Positions 1 to 12,400 of a stretch of 64,000 nucleotides of DNA are shown here, piece by piece (position 1 is the stretch's first letter; each line of letters starts with the position of its first letter). Source of the stretch: Dipetalonema caudispina (lineage: Eukaryota > Nematoda > Chromadorea > Rhabditida > Onchocercidae). Location of the stretch: assembly GCA_013365325.1 (NCBI GenBank), contig JABVXV010000194.1, positions 54,523 through 118,522 on the forward strand, given 5' to 3'. Both the position numbers and the translations under genes were made by a program. Under the pieces are notes generated by a model that worked only from the letters and a program-made list of their open reading frames with translations, did not search any database and had not been told where the DNA came from.

Positions 1-484
1 CATGCTATTACTCAGCACAAAGAACCAACAGTGATGAAATTGATTTGTGCTGGTGAAAACGAACGGGTAAATATAAACGTATCTTTTGGGCTGTATTAAC
101 AGAAGTCTCTTCTTTCAAATTTTCACTTCCAAGCTTCGAAGTGAAACCTTAAAGGACCTGTATGAGTACTGTTTATAGGTTGTGGGTTTACACATGCTTG
201 GCGAGGGATGTGATGAAATGCTGCAAGGTTTTGCTGTTGCCGTTAAGGTGAGTTATATTTCAAATAATTGTCAAAACTCGAGAAATAAATAACGAATTTC
301 TAATTTTTCTGAATGTGCAGATGATATTTATTCTACAAATTCGTCGTTGTACAAAAATTAAACTGAATTTCAAAGAATTTTTATTAAGTTGGGCGCGACG
401 AAAAAGGATTTCGATAACACGGTAGCCATTCATCCAACAAGTGCGGAGGAATTAGTCACAATGCGTAGTGGTACCAAACCTTAA
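1..484 (+). CDS. gsr-1: Glutathione reductase, C-terminal end (partial, three exons)
   Basis: Reduces glutathione disulfide with NADPH. Only the C-terminal part of the dimerisation/active-site domain is in the window. Exons 1-66, 179-247 and 389-484 join in phase 0 at GT-AG introns. The joined peptide has the family signatures [14 protein letters not shown] and the active-site segment [14 protein letters not shown], whose His-Pro acts with the redox disulfide of the other subunit. Animal thioredoxin reductase is a close relative, but its GEVTQGFA-type segment and Cys-Cys or Cys-Sec tail are absent; this protein ends SGTKP. The rest of the gene lies left of the window. The symbol follows the C. 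elegans orthologue name and is assigned by family resemblance. Confidence 0.93.
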
Positions 485-1717
485 GCAGTATGAATGAATG
501 CATCCATCGATGATTTTGTTTACGCTAGGAAGCTTAAAGCACAAGTGTTTAGATCCATCAAAAGCTTATGAACTGTTCATGTTATTGGAAAGAAATCTTG
601 TTTTTCATTATAAATTCTCCTTCTACAGTGAAATCCCCTCATTTTTATCGTACTTTTGATGAATAAGTTGGTAAATATCTTTAGGACTAGGTTGTTCAAT
701 TTGATTATCAATTTACTAATTAAGGGAAGTTCAATTTCTTCTTGTAGGAGTAAAAGTATATATGAAATCAAAGGACTTTTTTTGAATTTGATTAAAAACC
801 ATGAAAGTTCTTGTAGCGATTCAAAACTATAAAACATTCGTAACGTTTCATTTTAAATTATGTTTTTCCGCAGTGTACTGGAAAGTCTTCATGGAAGAAT
901 TATCGGCTAAGGGTCACCCGAGGAATACACTCATAACGACGAAACGTAGCATAATGGCTGACGGGACAACAGATTATTTTAGAACATAAAAGATTTGATT
1001 ATCGCTTTGACTGAAGTTTACCAAGCAAATTTGTCTTTTTGAAACCATAGTCAGTTATTCTTTTACTATTTAATATGAGGAAGTCTCGCTCATTGTTCTT
1101 AGAAATCTTGCAAACCTTCCAACAACTGCCTTTCTGGTATCAAATATGTAGTTATTGAGGAGCTTTTATGTTTACTTCTGTGGTAGAGTATGAAATACTA
1201 AGCAAATTTCCATCAGCACAATCGATAGTTATTTGTTGAAGGTGGGGATGTGAAATATTAAACTTCATCTACTTGCAGAAGAATTGAAACTAAAAAGATT
1301 GGACGTATAAGCCAGACGAATCTAGGGTGAACATGAGATATTTCTTTTATTTTCGGACGCTTAAACTTGATGCCACGCAGTTTGAAAAAAAAAAAGCAAA
1401 CGAGGGTATTTCAATCTCAAGACATGTAAATATTCAAGGAAATATTACTCGAGACAGTATTTATAGTCGAAAACTTTCAAGTGTTTACTGTTTGTTCTTT
1501 TCGAATCGATTTCGAAAAGAGCAAGCAATAAATATTTGATCTGATTTTCTTGAGTCATTTACTGGTCGTCACGGATTCAAAAGGCACACAAAAGTACGGT
1601 AAAATTTGAGCGAAGCCTAATAAGCCTTGGACAAGTCTTTCAAGCAGTAATCAAAACCGTCGTGATATACATAAATAAATTTAGGAAACATCCATAAGAA
1701 AATCAAGCAGTAGATCA
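485..1717. other. Convergent intergenic region between GSR and SELENOF
   Basis: Lies between the stop codons of two convergent genes and should contain both 3' untranslated ends. Short open frames on both strands show no family resemblance, splice context or codon pattern that would support a gene. Nothing else was recognised. Confidence 0.6.
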
Positions 1718-2238
1718 TTAGCATTCTAGCCATGTGTTCAGAAATTCCGTAATTGTGTCGGTATCCCACTTTTCGATATTCATGATCTTTTGTACCTCTC
1801 CTTGCGTATCCAACAATTTGATTGTCGGCAATGTTCCTCGAACATGATGGACTTTAACACAATTTCCCCATTTCTTTACCATATTGGACTTAACGAATGC
1901 TGAAATATTTCACTATATTGGTTATATATCAGGCATTTCAGTGAATAAAACTTTCACATCATAATATTACGCTCCATGTAATGAAATGTGATTGTACCAG
2001 CAAAGTGCTATCGCTCAAAAAATAGAAGTCGTTCAGGTTACTCAGTTAACGCAAAATTGACCAACCTTCCGCCTGAGGAAATCGTCCTAGATTGCATTCA
2101 CAAATTTCGATGTGAGCCAATGGATATTTCTAAAATAATTTCAAGCTTAATCAAATTATGGTAAAGAACATCACTACATCGACTTGTACTTATATTATTA
2201 ACAGAAAAAAGGCTTTCTAGCTTTCAGTTGTGATTTCT

Positions 2239-2271
<33 letters not shown>

Positions 2272-2545
2272 CTACTGCAGAGTTAATCAAATGAAACTTT
2301 CGTACTTCTTGTTTCGTTTCCACATAATCTTTCCTGCAACATGAATTACAGTCAGCAACAAGTTCATCTAGATGAAATTGTGGCAAGTCTGCACAACTTG
2401 AACACTGCAATGATTCGCTGTTGAATCCACGTTCCTGACAGACTTGGCGGTTTAACTCACTGTAAACGAATTGAACTATCACAACCTGTAATTGACTATC
2501 TGCTGCAAATACATGCGTTAAAACGGAAAGGAAACACCTCATCAT
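1718..2545 (-). CDS. selenof: SELENOF (15-kDa selenoprotein) homologue, Cys form
   Basis: Thioredoxin-fold protein of the endoplasmic reticulum; in vertebrates it binds the folding sensor UGGT. Exons 2306-2545, 2066-2129 and 1718-1899 on the complement give 161 residues (human about 165) with phases 0 and 1. An N-terminal MMRCFLSVLTHVFA stretch could be a short signal peptide. The Cys-rich UGGT-binding region (CQERGF...QCSSC...CNSCC) is at about residues 35-72. The redox site is CEC followed by NLGRFPQ (Cys90, Cys92), where the human protein has Cys-Gly-Sec-Lys-Leu-Gly-Arg-Phe-Pro-Gln. Sec is thus replaced by a TGC Cys codon and no UGA is read through. The fold continues with KLLD and ends EFLNTWLEC. 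The start is the least certain part: an AG before TGAGTTAAAC would allow an upstream first exon. Confidence 0.88.
2239..2266. repeat. (TA)n microsatellite
   Basis: An uninterrupted TA run in the first intron of the SELENOF gene. It keeps a false reading frame open past the true donor at 2305. Confidence 0.95.
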
Positions 2546-5500
2546 TCTTGCAATCTATAGTTTGCAGCAATAATTTCTGAAGAATTCACCAATAAATTTG
2601 ATTTATACAATAAAAGATAAACTGAGTAGTTGAAATGAAACAAATTATTGTGAGATGAAGCAAATAGCTAACAATTAATTAACACCACCAAAAGTATCAA
2701 CTATATCATCCTTACTCTCAGTATGCTGCAGTGGACTTTCATAAAATAGGAAAGTTTCTTGTTTACCCAGCATTCGTAATTGCATATGGCCATAATTAGA
2801 TAATATAATTTGTATAATCGAGTGTCAGAAGTGGTAAAAAAAAAAGATGTCAGAACTAATTTAAATTTATCACTTCTCAATGGTTGATATCCTGGTTCTA
2901 TGAGGACATTTATTCATCGTCTACGATGAACCAATTCCAACAGTAACATTCGACGCAATTCTGATTGTACGGATGTCTATATATTCTCATAAAAAGACTT
3001 ACCAGGAAGAGCTGTAATTGATACATGGAATGACCGGAGGAAGTACTTAAATAAATCATCATAATCCATTCATTTCATTAACCTGAAAAAGCAATCAAAA
3101 CAATGCATTTCTCTGAGCGATCACAAGAAGTATTAATTTCATTTAATTGACCATAGTTTTCGAGATATGACCACAAATAAAGGTTCAACCAAGATATACT
3201 GACCATTTATTTCCTCCTATCCCTCAAGCTTCACTTCCTACACTCTCCTAACAAGTCATCCCCGAATTACTTCTTACCCGCTACGATCAGGAATCCCCGT
3301 AGTACCACTACGAATCCCGCACATACGAAATACCGCTACTATGCAAATTGTCTGTCTCACATGTTGGGCGCATATTGCCACAGATAAGAAATGAGATGCG
3401 CAAATGGGTACTGTGGAATGAGAAAGTTGAAAGTAGGGCGTAATTGTTATTGCATGTGGTATTCTTTTGGTCTTCATTTAATTCACCATAGATAATCCAT
3501 TTCAGTTCCCAAAAAGGCTTGTGATATGATGATCAAAAGTATTTATTTCTCCATAAAGAAGAACATCTCAAGTCCATTCCCAACAAATACTGAATCAGTT
3601 TGAATTTCAATATTCCTGAGGAAGTGCACTCTTTCCCATTCAGTCATTGATGATATAGAATATCGTGAAAATGATTGAAACTTTCTAATCTTCATCCCTC
3701 TACTTCTAAAATCTGTTACAGATTAAGGGGAAAATGCCGGATAATACTGCATGTTTGAGACTACCGCATAGATCATCAGTGCCTATTGATAACTTATCAA
3801 TGTCATCTGAAAAGGGATAATTCAACACTAAACTCTTAAACAGCTCTCTTCGATCTTTTTTTTTAGTTGCTTTAAAATGAAAAATAAAGCTTATGAAGAT
3901 TTTAGTCTCATGGAGTGGTAGAGTGAACCGTTTCAGGTCAATGGTATCAACACATTACTTTCCAATCCATTGATCGTTTCACATATTTATTGATATGCAC
4001 TCCTGCGCTCAAAAAACAATACTAAATCAAAGAGGAGGAACATTTTAATATTTGCAAATTTGTTTTTCGGATGTAACCATTGTCCATAACAATAAAATAC
4101 TTTGAATTCTTCCTCATTACTCTATCTTCCTGATACTACTTTCCTACTTAAATTAGTACACGGATTCATGTGAAACTGTATCCTGATTTTACGGAACAAT
4201 GTATCAGTACGGATTATCTTTGCAAGAATTACACTTATTCGAATAGAAAAGAATTTTGTTTCAGTTAGCGGTATTCTTTTTCATCACGCCTGGAAATTTG
4301 CAAATGTCTACATATTCAAGTAATAGAGAAAATAATTAGTTTTGTGCCAAATTCGCATCCTTACCTTCGATAATTTTGAAAGATTTAGTCATTAATCCAA
4401 CTCTCGTCATTAGTGATCACTTCATTAAACTTCTAATTGATACATTTTTAATTTTGTAATCAGTTCTTCATTAATTTTCAATGCAATATTTATTCTTGTT
4501 CACTTGCAAGTTCAATTTAAATGCATTTGATGGTTTAGCTCATTTTGGTGTTTGCTAGCTGTTCAACTCCAATTATAACAATTTAACACTATGCTTTTCA
4601 TGTACATTTTGAACGCATGTAAATGCGGGAAAGTTCATTCGTATTTGTTTTCTGAACACTTACAAGAAGCTTGGCTATTGCAAATGTCTCTTTTTAATAA
4701 CCTTCTCATTGTTTTCTAGCTGAAATGTTCGATATCTTGTGCTTCATTTTTGCAATAGATATTGAACTTGGCAGACTTGTAAAAGTAAAAGTTATTTCGA
4801 GGTTTATCTTCTACTCATCATTTAGAACCAGTCCCAATCAAGCGATGATTAGGCTATTTTTTATCACATAATTATATTGCTAGTATAAAAATTAATCTAT
4901 GCTAATTAATTTGTATAACTCTAGCCATAAATAGCAGACGGATGCTTTTTCAACTTGCATGATATTGCCCACCACAGATATCTCTCAAATTTTTTATTGT
5001 TCATCTATTCATGATCACATTGTAAGATAATAAAGAAGGAGAATAAAAAGTGAACAACTACCAGATGTGCCGCATGTTTAAAATTTGTTTTCTAATAAGC
5101 ATAAACAAATCTATAAAAATTAGACTAAAATCTTAACAATATAAGAGAAGAATGGAATGGTATCTTTGCCTGATTTCACTTCTATCTATCCAATTTAGCG
5201 GGATCAAACAGTTCGATAGCTCGTGACAGAATTTTGCTTGTAGAAAACTAAATGTTCAAGAAGTTCGACTAATACTTTCCATCTCTTTTCGAGTACTGCT
5301 TTTAAGTAATTAAATGAGTCAAATTATCATGGGGCGCTTTTTTATTTCCAACTACATTTCACAAGTTCCGCTCTATTTTATCAAATCCACCATTATCAAA
5401 ACTATGGTACTCTTCTGCAACTGATTTTTCTTCCTCAAAGTTAACATTCCACATGAGCACCTCAATATCAATTTTTTGCTCAGATTCATTGCTATCGGAA

Positions 5501-6170
5501 AAATAGTCATACTCAGTGGTTGTTATTTAGCTAATCTATCGTGATCATTCCGGAGTGAGGAAAGTTGCAAAATGTAATGTACCGATTTTTTTTAGATCTG
5601 AAATTGTATGACATTATTTCAAAAAATTGTAACTGAAACTTTGGATTTTCAATTCATATCATCTGAGCAATATGATCAACGGTACTACTCACTGGTAATA
5701 TTATAAATTTATGAACTAAGCTTTTTATGAATGTGATACTTTGTGAATTCTTTCGATTGCATTCCTTATTCTTACTTTTTATTTGACAAAAAGCAATGAA
5801 AATTTTTTTCATAAAAAAATAAAAAAAGCACCTGAACGAAATTACATTGCAGCACTTGTCGCGAAGCCTAAGCCTAAAATGAGTGTTACAATTTTTTCCT
5901 GAATTTATTAGATGAAAAATGAAATTTCTAGGAAAATACTTCTGAATACGATTTACTTCATTATTTTTGTTTAACACAAATTTACAAGGTATATTATTCA
6001 TAAAACTACTATTTGTAGTAAATTACTAAAATACACCAAATTCCAGTCTTTTTTTTTTTGTCTTGTACAAAAAAGATCAAATAGATTAATGAATTACTTT
6101 AAAATATTTCTTTTTTTCGTAGTTTCAAAAAATCGGCATATTTCTGCAAATTATATCTCTTTCTTTTGTT

Positions 6171-6171
<1 letters not shown>

Positions 6172-6207
<36 letters not shown>
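6172..6207. repeat. Poly(T) tract
   Basis: 36 consecutive T in intergenic DNA. It could be a genuine homopolymer or the tail of an old reverse-strand retroposed copy; no adjoining element was recognised. Confidence 0.9.
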
Positions 6208-6212
<5 letters not shown>

Positions 6213-6329
6213 AGAAATTTTTCACAAAAATTTTCATCCGACTAATCTTTTCAGAAAAAAAGTAAAAAAAAAAATTGCATAGCATAAAACATTTATAGTA
6301 CAATCTCTCCAAAATTTTATAGTATTTTA

Positions 6330-6396
6330 TGTATGTGTATGTGTGTGTGTGTATGTGTGTGTGTATGTGTATATATATAATGTGTGTGTGTGTGTG
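6330..6396. repeat. GT-rich microsatellite with TA core
   Basis: Alternating GT repeats interrupted by TAT and a short TA run. Confidence 0.93.
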
Positions 6397-7134
6397 CATC
6401 CCTTTAATGTTAATCTATGCAAAAGAGGTGACATCGTTCTCGGCACCAAATTTCTACCCTTTCTAGAATGTCATATATGTCTTTGTCCTCCAAATCATGC
6501 GCTCCTATCGACATCATTACTATAATTATTTCTATTTGTAAAAAAAAATCTGTTTTTGAAAGATTTTTCAATAAATTTTTTCTAATTTTAATTTCACTTC
6601 ATCATCGCATTTCTTTTGATGTTTTCTTTTTTGCTCATAATATCTACAAAAGCATTGGCTAACAATGGAACAACAGTATAGTAATTTTTAATCTGAATTA
6701 TGGAAATTGTATCATTGATTTCACATTTTTCTTCATTCGAAAATGGTTGAATATATTTGAGTGAACAAAAAAAATAAACGAATTAAATGGAATAAATACT
6801 ATAAAAGATTATAAATGGTATCCTTTTCAATTTAACTTCTAAAATTTCATCTATCGAATGAATTCTAAATATCAGGAAATCAGACCTTTATCTGTCAGTA
6901 AAAAAAAAAACCTATGAGTCAATGTCCTTTCTATTATGTGTCCTTCACGTATTCATATAATCGTTCGTATCTTTTCTACATCTGAGTAATTTGAAAATAT
7001 ACTGTTTTTGTGTAGAAAAAAATTGTAAAAAAAAAAGGTGTGCTATTCGTTGAAATAAATGAGTAGTTGTTATTTTTCTCATCATCATAATATATCGCTG
7101 TCAGTTGAATTCCTTTGTTAACCGAAATTTTTTC

Positions 7135-7141
7135 ATTTCAG
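7135..7141 (+). other. Candidate spliced-leader acceptor of the reductase gene
   Basis: A T-rich stretch ending TTTCAG lies only seven bases upstream of the chosen ATG at 7149. This is the usual arrangement for nematode trans-splicing, where the leader is added just before the start codon. It supports the start chosen for the reductase. Confidence 0.55.
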
Positions 7142-7148
7142 TGCCTGT

Positions 7149-9493
7149 ATGATAAGAGCAATGGAAACGAATCGGAACACCAGTGAGTTGTATTTTCTCG
7201 AATTCACATCAAAAAAATATCAGTGAGTTACATTTTCTATCTCAATGATCTCAATGAACATTGATTAGGATTAGAAGTGATCATATTCCAGAAGTATTGG
7301 TTACTGGAGCATCAGGTTTTATTGGAATACATTGTGTTCATCAGCTTCTGAAGGAAAATTATACTGTACGTGGTACAGTACGTGACCTCAATAATCATTT
7401 TAAAATTGAACCACTGCAACAGCTAGAAGGAGCAGCTGAACGTTTGGAATTGGTTGAGGCAGATCTGGAAAGCGATCTTGGATGGCCTCAGTTCGTTTTC
7501 TGCGTTTTGTACTTATCTCTTTGTTTATAGCTTAATGAAAGAATTTTTTCCTTGCTCCCTCACTAATCGCTTCTTCTTGTCTTTTCCTTCGGAGGAACCG
7601 GATCGGAAATTTTGGGTTGTTCCTGTTCTTTTGCCTCAATTAAGAATCTTTTTTCCAGTGATGTCCACAAATCATCTGTTTCAAATTTTTTTCATTTTTT
7701 TAATTCTATTTTTTTCAGAGCAACAATTGATTGTACTTACGTTTTACACGTAGCGAGTCCTTTTCCGATAGTTACTGATGAATCAGTTATATCAACTGCG
7801 GTAGATGGTACATTACGAGTATTACGAGCTGTCGCAAAGTCATCCGTAAAAAAAGTTGTACTTACCAGTTCCTCTGCTGCCATTAATGGTAGAAATCTTT
7901 TGGAATTACTTGCCTCATTGATTCATCAAAACAATGCAAAATAAAGAGGATAACTCTTAATTAAGGAAAATGTTAGGAGAACAGATTTGAAATGCCACTC
8001 GAATTTTATTTCATATGAAATGACTAGTATGGACGTTAGCTACATATCAATGATATCAACTAATCTTGCATTCCAAACATTACTGGAAACGACAAAACAA
8101 TGCGCCTAGTTATATTTCTTTTTTGCGCTATTTAATTGCAAGAAATAAAAATAATGTCGTAATGAAGGAAAACTTAAGCAAATGTACCATACGATAAATA
8201 CATCGAGATTGTTTGCATTGCAGAAGGTCATACGGATATGACCCGTACATTCACCGAAAATGATTGGAGCAATATCGATTCGAGAAATACGAATAATTAT
8301 GTGAAAAGTAAAACACTTGCCGAGAAAGCTGCATGGGATTTCGTCCACAAGGAGGGTTAATTTTTTACTAAGGATTGTCCTGAATTTTATTACATCTAAA
8401 TTACTCACTCAATTATAGTTTGCAATCGAAAATCCCATCCGTATCGTTTATATTTGAAAACAATTGTAGAATAAACGAGTTCAAATCATTGACGATGAAA
8501 AGATTGAAAGTCTCATTTTTTTTATTTATTTGTAATGTAAAATAGTTTTCAAATTTCTTCAAAATAAAATTTAACAATCGAAATGATTCCATTTCCCTTT
8601 TAACTTTCAGGCGTTAAGTTCAAACTGACTGTAATCAATCCAGCGCTTGTTGTTGGACCTCTCCTTCATAATGTACAGGGAACGAGTGTCGATGTAAATT
8701 TTTCCATAGTAAAAAGTTATGATCAACTAGAATAAACCGCTCGCTTTGACCAGTTTTGTTTTTTTTTTCTGGCACGCGCTATTAATATATCATATATGAT
8801 CATTTGTGATATCGTTATCTTACCAAAATTAACTGATATGAATCGAATCATTTTTTCTTTTTAGATAATACGACGTTTTTTGAATAATGAAATGCCTGCA
8901 GTGCCACCGGTTCAGTTTGGTTTAGTAGACGTACGTGATGTAGCGCAAGCACATATTCGTGCTATGCGAGAACCTCGTAGCGATGGATTGCGAATTCTAA
9001 CAAGTTACCAGCCAAGCTTCTGGTTTATGGACATTGCTAATGTTCTTCGTGACGAATTCTCATCGCAAGGTTAAACAGAAATTATTTTACCATTGATGTC
9101 TTGTCATTCATGATTATCTTGGTAAGCTGATAATGTTATCAGTTTTAGGCTACAGTATTCCAAGAATTACAGTACCATATCCTGTAGCATGGCTTTATTC
9201 ATTGTTCAGCAAAGAAACAAAACAGCAAATACTACATCGTTTTGGCAATGAAGTGCATTTCGATAACTCTCTCGTAAATTATTATTATTATAATTTATTA
9301 AATATCTCTATTCCTCCATCAGTGATAACTTAAAAGTAATTTCTAGTATGATTCATTTCAGGCAAAAGATATTCTGGGGATAGAATTTATAGACCCCAAA
9401 GAATCGATCATTGCTATGGCATACGATATTATCGAACGTGGTATGGCACCAAAACGAAAAAATTACCAAGGGCCATCAACAAAAATTTCTTAG
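7149..9493 (+). CDS. Extended SDR reductase, dihydroflavonol-4-reductase/Gre2-like
   Basis: NAD(P)-dependent reductase of the extended short-chain dehydrogenase family, likely cytosolic and acting on a carbonyl substrate that cannot be named from sequence. Exons 7149-7222, 7269-7490, 7719-7888, 8224-8355, 8611-8693, 8865-9069, 9149-9273 and 9362-9493 join in frame to 380 residues. The nucleotide-binding GASGFIG is at 38-44, the HVASPFP segment follows, the catalytic Ser is in LTSSSAAIN (about 149), and the Tyr-Lys pair is YVKSK (Tyr181, Lys185). NPALVVGP and DVRDVAQAHIRAM are typical of this branch. The first 30 residues are longer than usual; the ATG at 7149 was chosen because it follows a spliced-leader-type acceptor and its 46-base first intron joins in phase. 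Several donors are weak (GTTCGT, GTTAAT, GTTAAA). Confidence 0.88.
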
Positions 9494-12400
9494 AAGGTAT
9501 GGTACGACAAAATCGAAACATAGCTCAAGGAACAAATCCACCAACAGTATTCCAATATTCTTCCATAGCATTTGGGATTCAATTTAAGCTCGATAATTTA
9601 TTTAATTGCAGGAAGAAATTTAAATTCAATTTATATGAACTTCTCTTTCAAACAGATAAGTAAGCAAATGTAATTCATAACTTTATTACCTCCTACTCTT
9701 GCTTAAATATGCTAATTCCATTAAAACTACTTCGTATGTGATTGGTCTGTTTGGGATAGAATCAATGAAGTAATCAATCCTTTTTCATGTTTTCAAATGT
9801 CGTAAAGTTGCCTGCTTATTTGCGAAAAATATGCAATTTATTATGATTAATCAAATTCCCCTAAACGCTATTCAAAATAAAATCATCTCATATGTGTTTC
9901 AAATAGAATTGATTCCTAGAAACCAGAAAGCAAACAACGATGGAAATCTGTAAGAAAATATAAAAATTTTGAATAACAACAATCGTTGAGCAAAAGTGAA
10001 ATTCAAAAATTTACTGTAACAAATCTTAATAAAAACTTTCATGTACAGATTTAAGCTATCTCGATTTTCCGCTTTCTATTTTTCATTATCAGAGGATGGA
10101 AATAATAATGAAACTTACTGGAATGCAATTCGAACATTTAAAAGAAAAAAAGAATTTTAGAGTTTCATCGGATCATTTATAATTGTTTCTTATCTCACTT
10201 CTATGTAGAAATTTCATCAAATTAATCGCTTGCTTGCATGTTAGAAATTCAAAGTGACGGAAAAAATATGAGACAATAAGATGCTAAATTTCACTATGAT
10301 AGAACAAAATCTATTTAAAATTCAAAAAAAAATCTTGCTATACTCGAATAATATCAAAATTGTGGAATTGTATCGAATAAAGCCAGTAATCTTATAAACT
10401 TTTAAGTTTAAGATTTGTTACTGTTCACAATCTTTCACTGATTATTCCTTTGTGTCCTATTTCAAATATCATTGACAGCATATCTTTTCAGATATCTCTC
10501 CTACATTTTGTTCTTCATTTTCAGTAGCCAAAGCACTGAAAACATCTTTTTAATTACAAAAGAAAACCTAATAGACGTGTTAAAAGGATTTTCCTATCAT
10601 TACGTGGTTCAAATTTCTGAAGGTTTCAAATAGGAAAATTTTTAAAAAAGAACAGAAAGTTATACTATTGCTCTATCTCATATTCATAATTGTATGCGAA
10701 CGATAAGGTTTTAACTAACTCAACTGTCCTAAATCATTGTTCATCCCATCGAATGACTAAATTAACTATTATTTCACACAAGGTGACAGGTAATTAATTG
10801 TTAACATAACACTTCGTGTGTATTACTTGACAATATTTTATCATTTTCTTCTTCCTTATCACAACTATTTTATCCATCTCTCCCGAAACATTATTTATGT
10901 TGCTTTTTTTCTCAAAAAAAGTAGTACTAATAAATTTAAAGTTATAGCAATCCATCAGAGAATCAAAAATTTGGGACTAGAAAAGTGAAGAAGATATGGA
11001 AATTCCAGTTTGTTGAATTAACGATTGCGGATAATTTCATCAATAACGAGGATTTTCGACGGTTAAAGCAATGTCTGAGCTAAATAAATTAACTATCGTT
11101 CATCTATCAAAAAGTTTGCATCATTTGTATTTTCAGTACCAATAATAGCTCAGAAATAGCATCTTTCAATTCCACTTAAAATTTGATTAATAAATGCAAA
11201 AAAAGATATCGTGAAGGAATGAAATGAAAAGAATTGAAATAAGAAACCATTTGTCCACCATCTTCGTCATTTATCTCGCTTTATCTCGATTCGATCTGCA
11301 AGATGAAAAAAACATCTTTAGGATGAACTTTTATCTGTTCTTCTTCGTCTCACAATTTAAATCTGTAAGCATACCAATCAAATATGTAAAGAGTAAATAC
11401 AACATTACTTTCCTCTTTGAGAATGATATATGGTTTGATATTTTTCACTATCGAAAGGAACTCTTTCATTGTAGTACAAGGATAGTTGAAATAGTTCATG
11501 TCATTGACCATTGAGCATTTCTTGATGTATGCCTGACTAGATGGACATATATACTGTAAAAGGGATTTGCAATGTCAATCACTACTAAACCGTTTTGTTT
11601 AAAATGATCCCTACAAGAAAATTTTAGTCTTGACCTCATGATCGTGATTGAACGATATGTAGCAACATTTTTTAATTTAATTTAAACTTCTAAAATACAT
11701 ATTCTGTCTTATTTTAATACAATCAAAATACTATCAATTGCATAAAGTTAAATTATTAAGACTTGATCTTGTGAAAGTATCTCATAAAATTCATTTGTTT
11801 TGAAAGTGACAAAAAACAAATAAATAAATGGAATAAACGGGTTGTCAGCGAACCGTTTACTTTATTGTAATTTTCGAGTAATAGTCATGAAATTTAATGT
11901 TATAGTAGATTGATCATATAGCTTTACTAAAATTATTGAACGGATCAGGAAGCGGAATAACCCCTTCCCTAACTGATTTTACTGTAATCGACGATATGTT
12001 CTACGGATATCATCTGATATTGGATCGTTCAACTTGTTGAATAGTTTTGAATTCTATTACGATAGTTGAAATAAGAAAGAAAAGAGTACCTTATCTCATT
12101 TTATAACTTAATATTCAGATGCATAATTCACCAAAAATGGTTAACATTTCACACTTATTAGTATTGTTTAAAATTTTAAGGAGATATTTCATATATTAAG
12201 GCAGTTTTTTTTTTTTCTTTTAAATCAGATTAAATGTTAAATATTTTAATAGAAACACTCTACCATTAAAATGATAACCAATAGATCAATGTATATAAAG
12301 TCAATGTTGAATGAAAGATATGAACCTATCGAACAAAAACCGCCTAAAAAAAATATATCGAAGGGTTTATTAGTTTAGTATTCACAGCTTTTTAGTAAGA

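Larger units (their letters stand above)
2546..7148. other. Intergenic region between divergent SELENOF and reductase genes
   Basis: 4.6 kb with no supportable gene. It should carry the promoters of both divergent genes. It contains a 36-base T run (6172-6207), a mixed GT/TA tract (6330-6396) and a small GC-richer patch near 3280-3350. Open frames here are short, or made of homopolymer codons such as Lys and Phe runs, and were rejected. Confidence 0.6.

Noticed and set aside
1..484. Thioredoxin reductase as the identity of the left-edge gene
   Set aside because: The [14 protein letters not shown] segment and the lack of a Cys-Cys or Cys-Sec C-terminal redox tail fit glutathione reductase.
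801..1539. Small plus frames downstream of glutathione reductase
   Set aside because: Short, compositionally biased, without splice signals joining them and without recognisable similarity.
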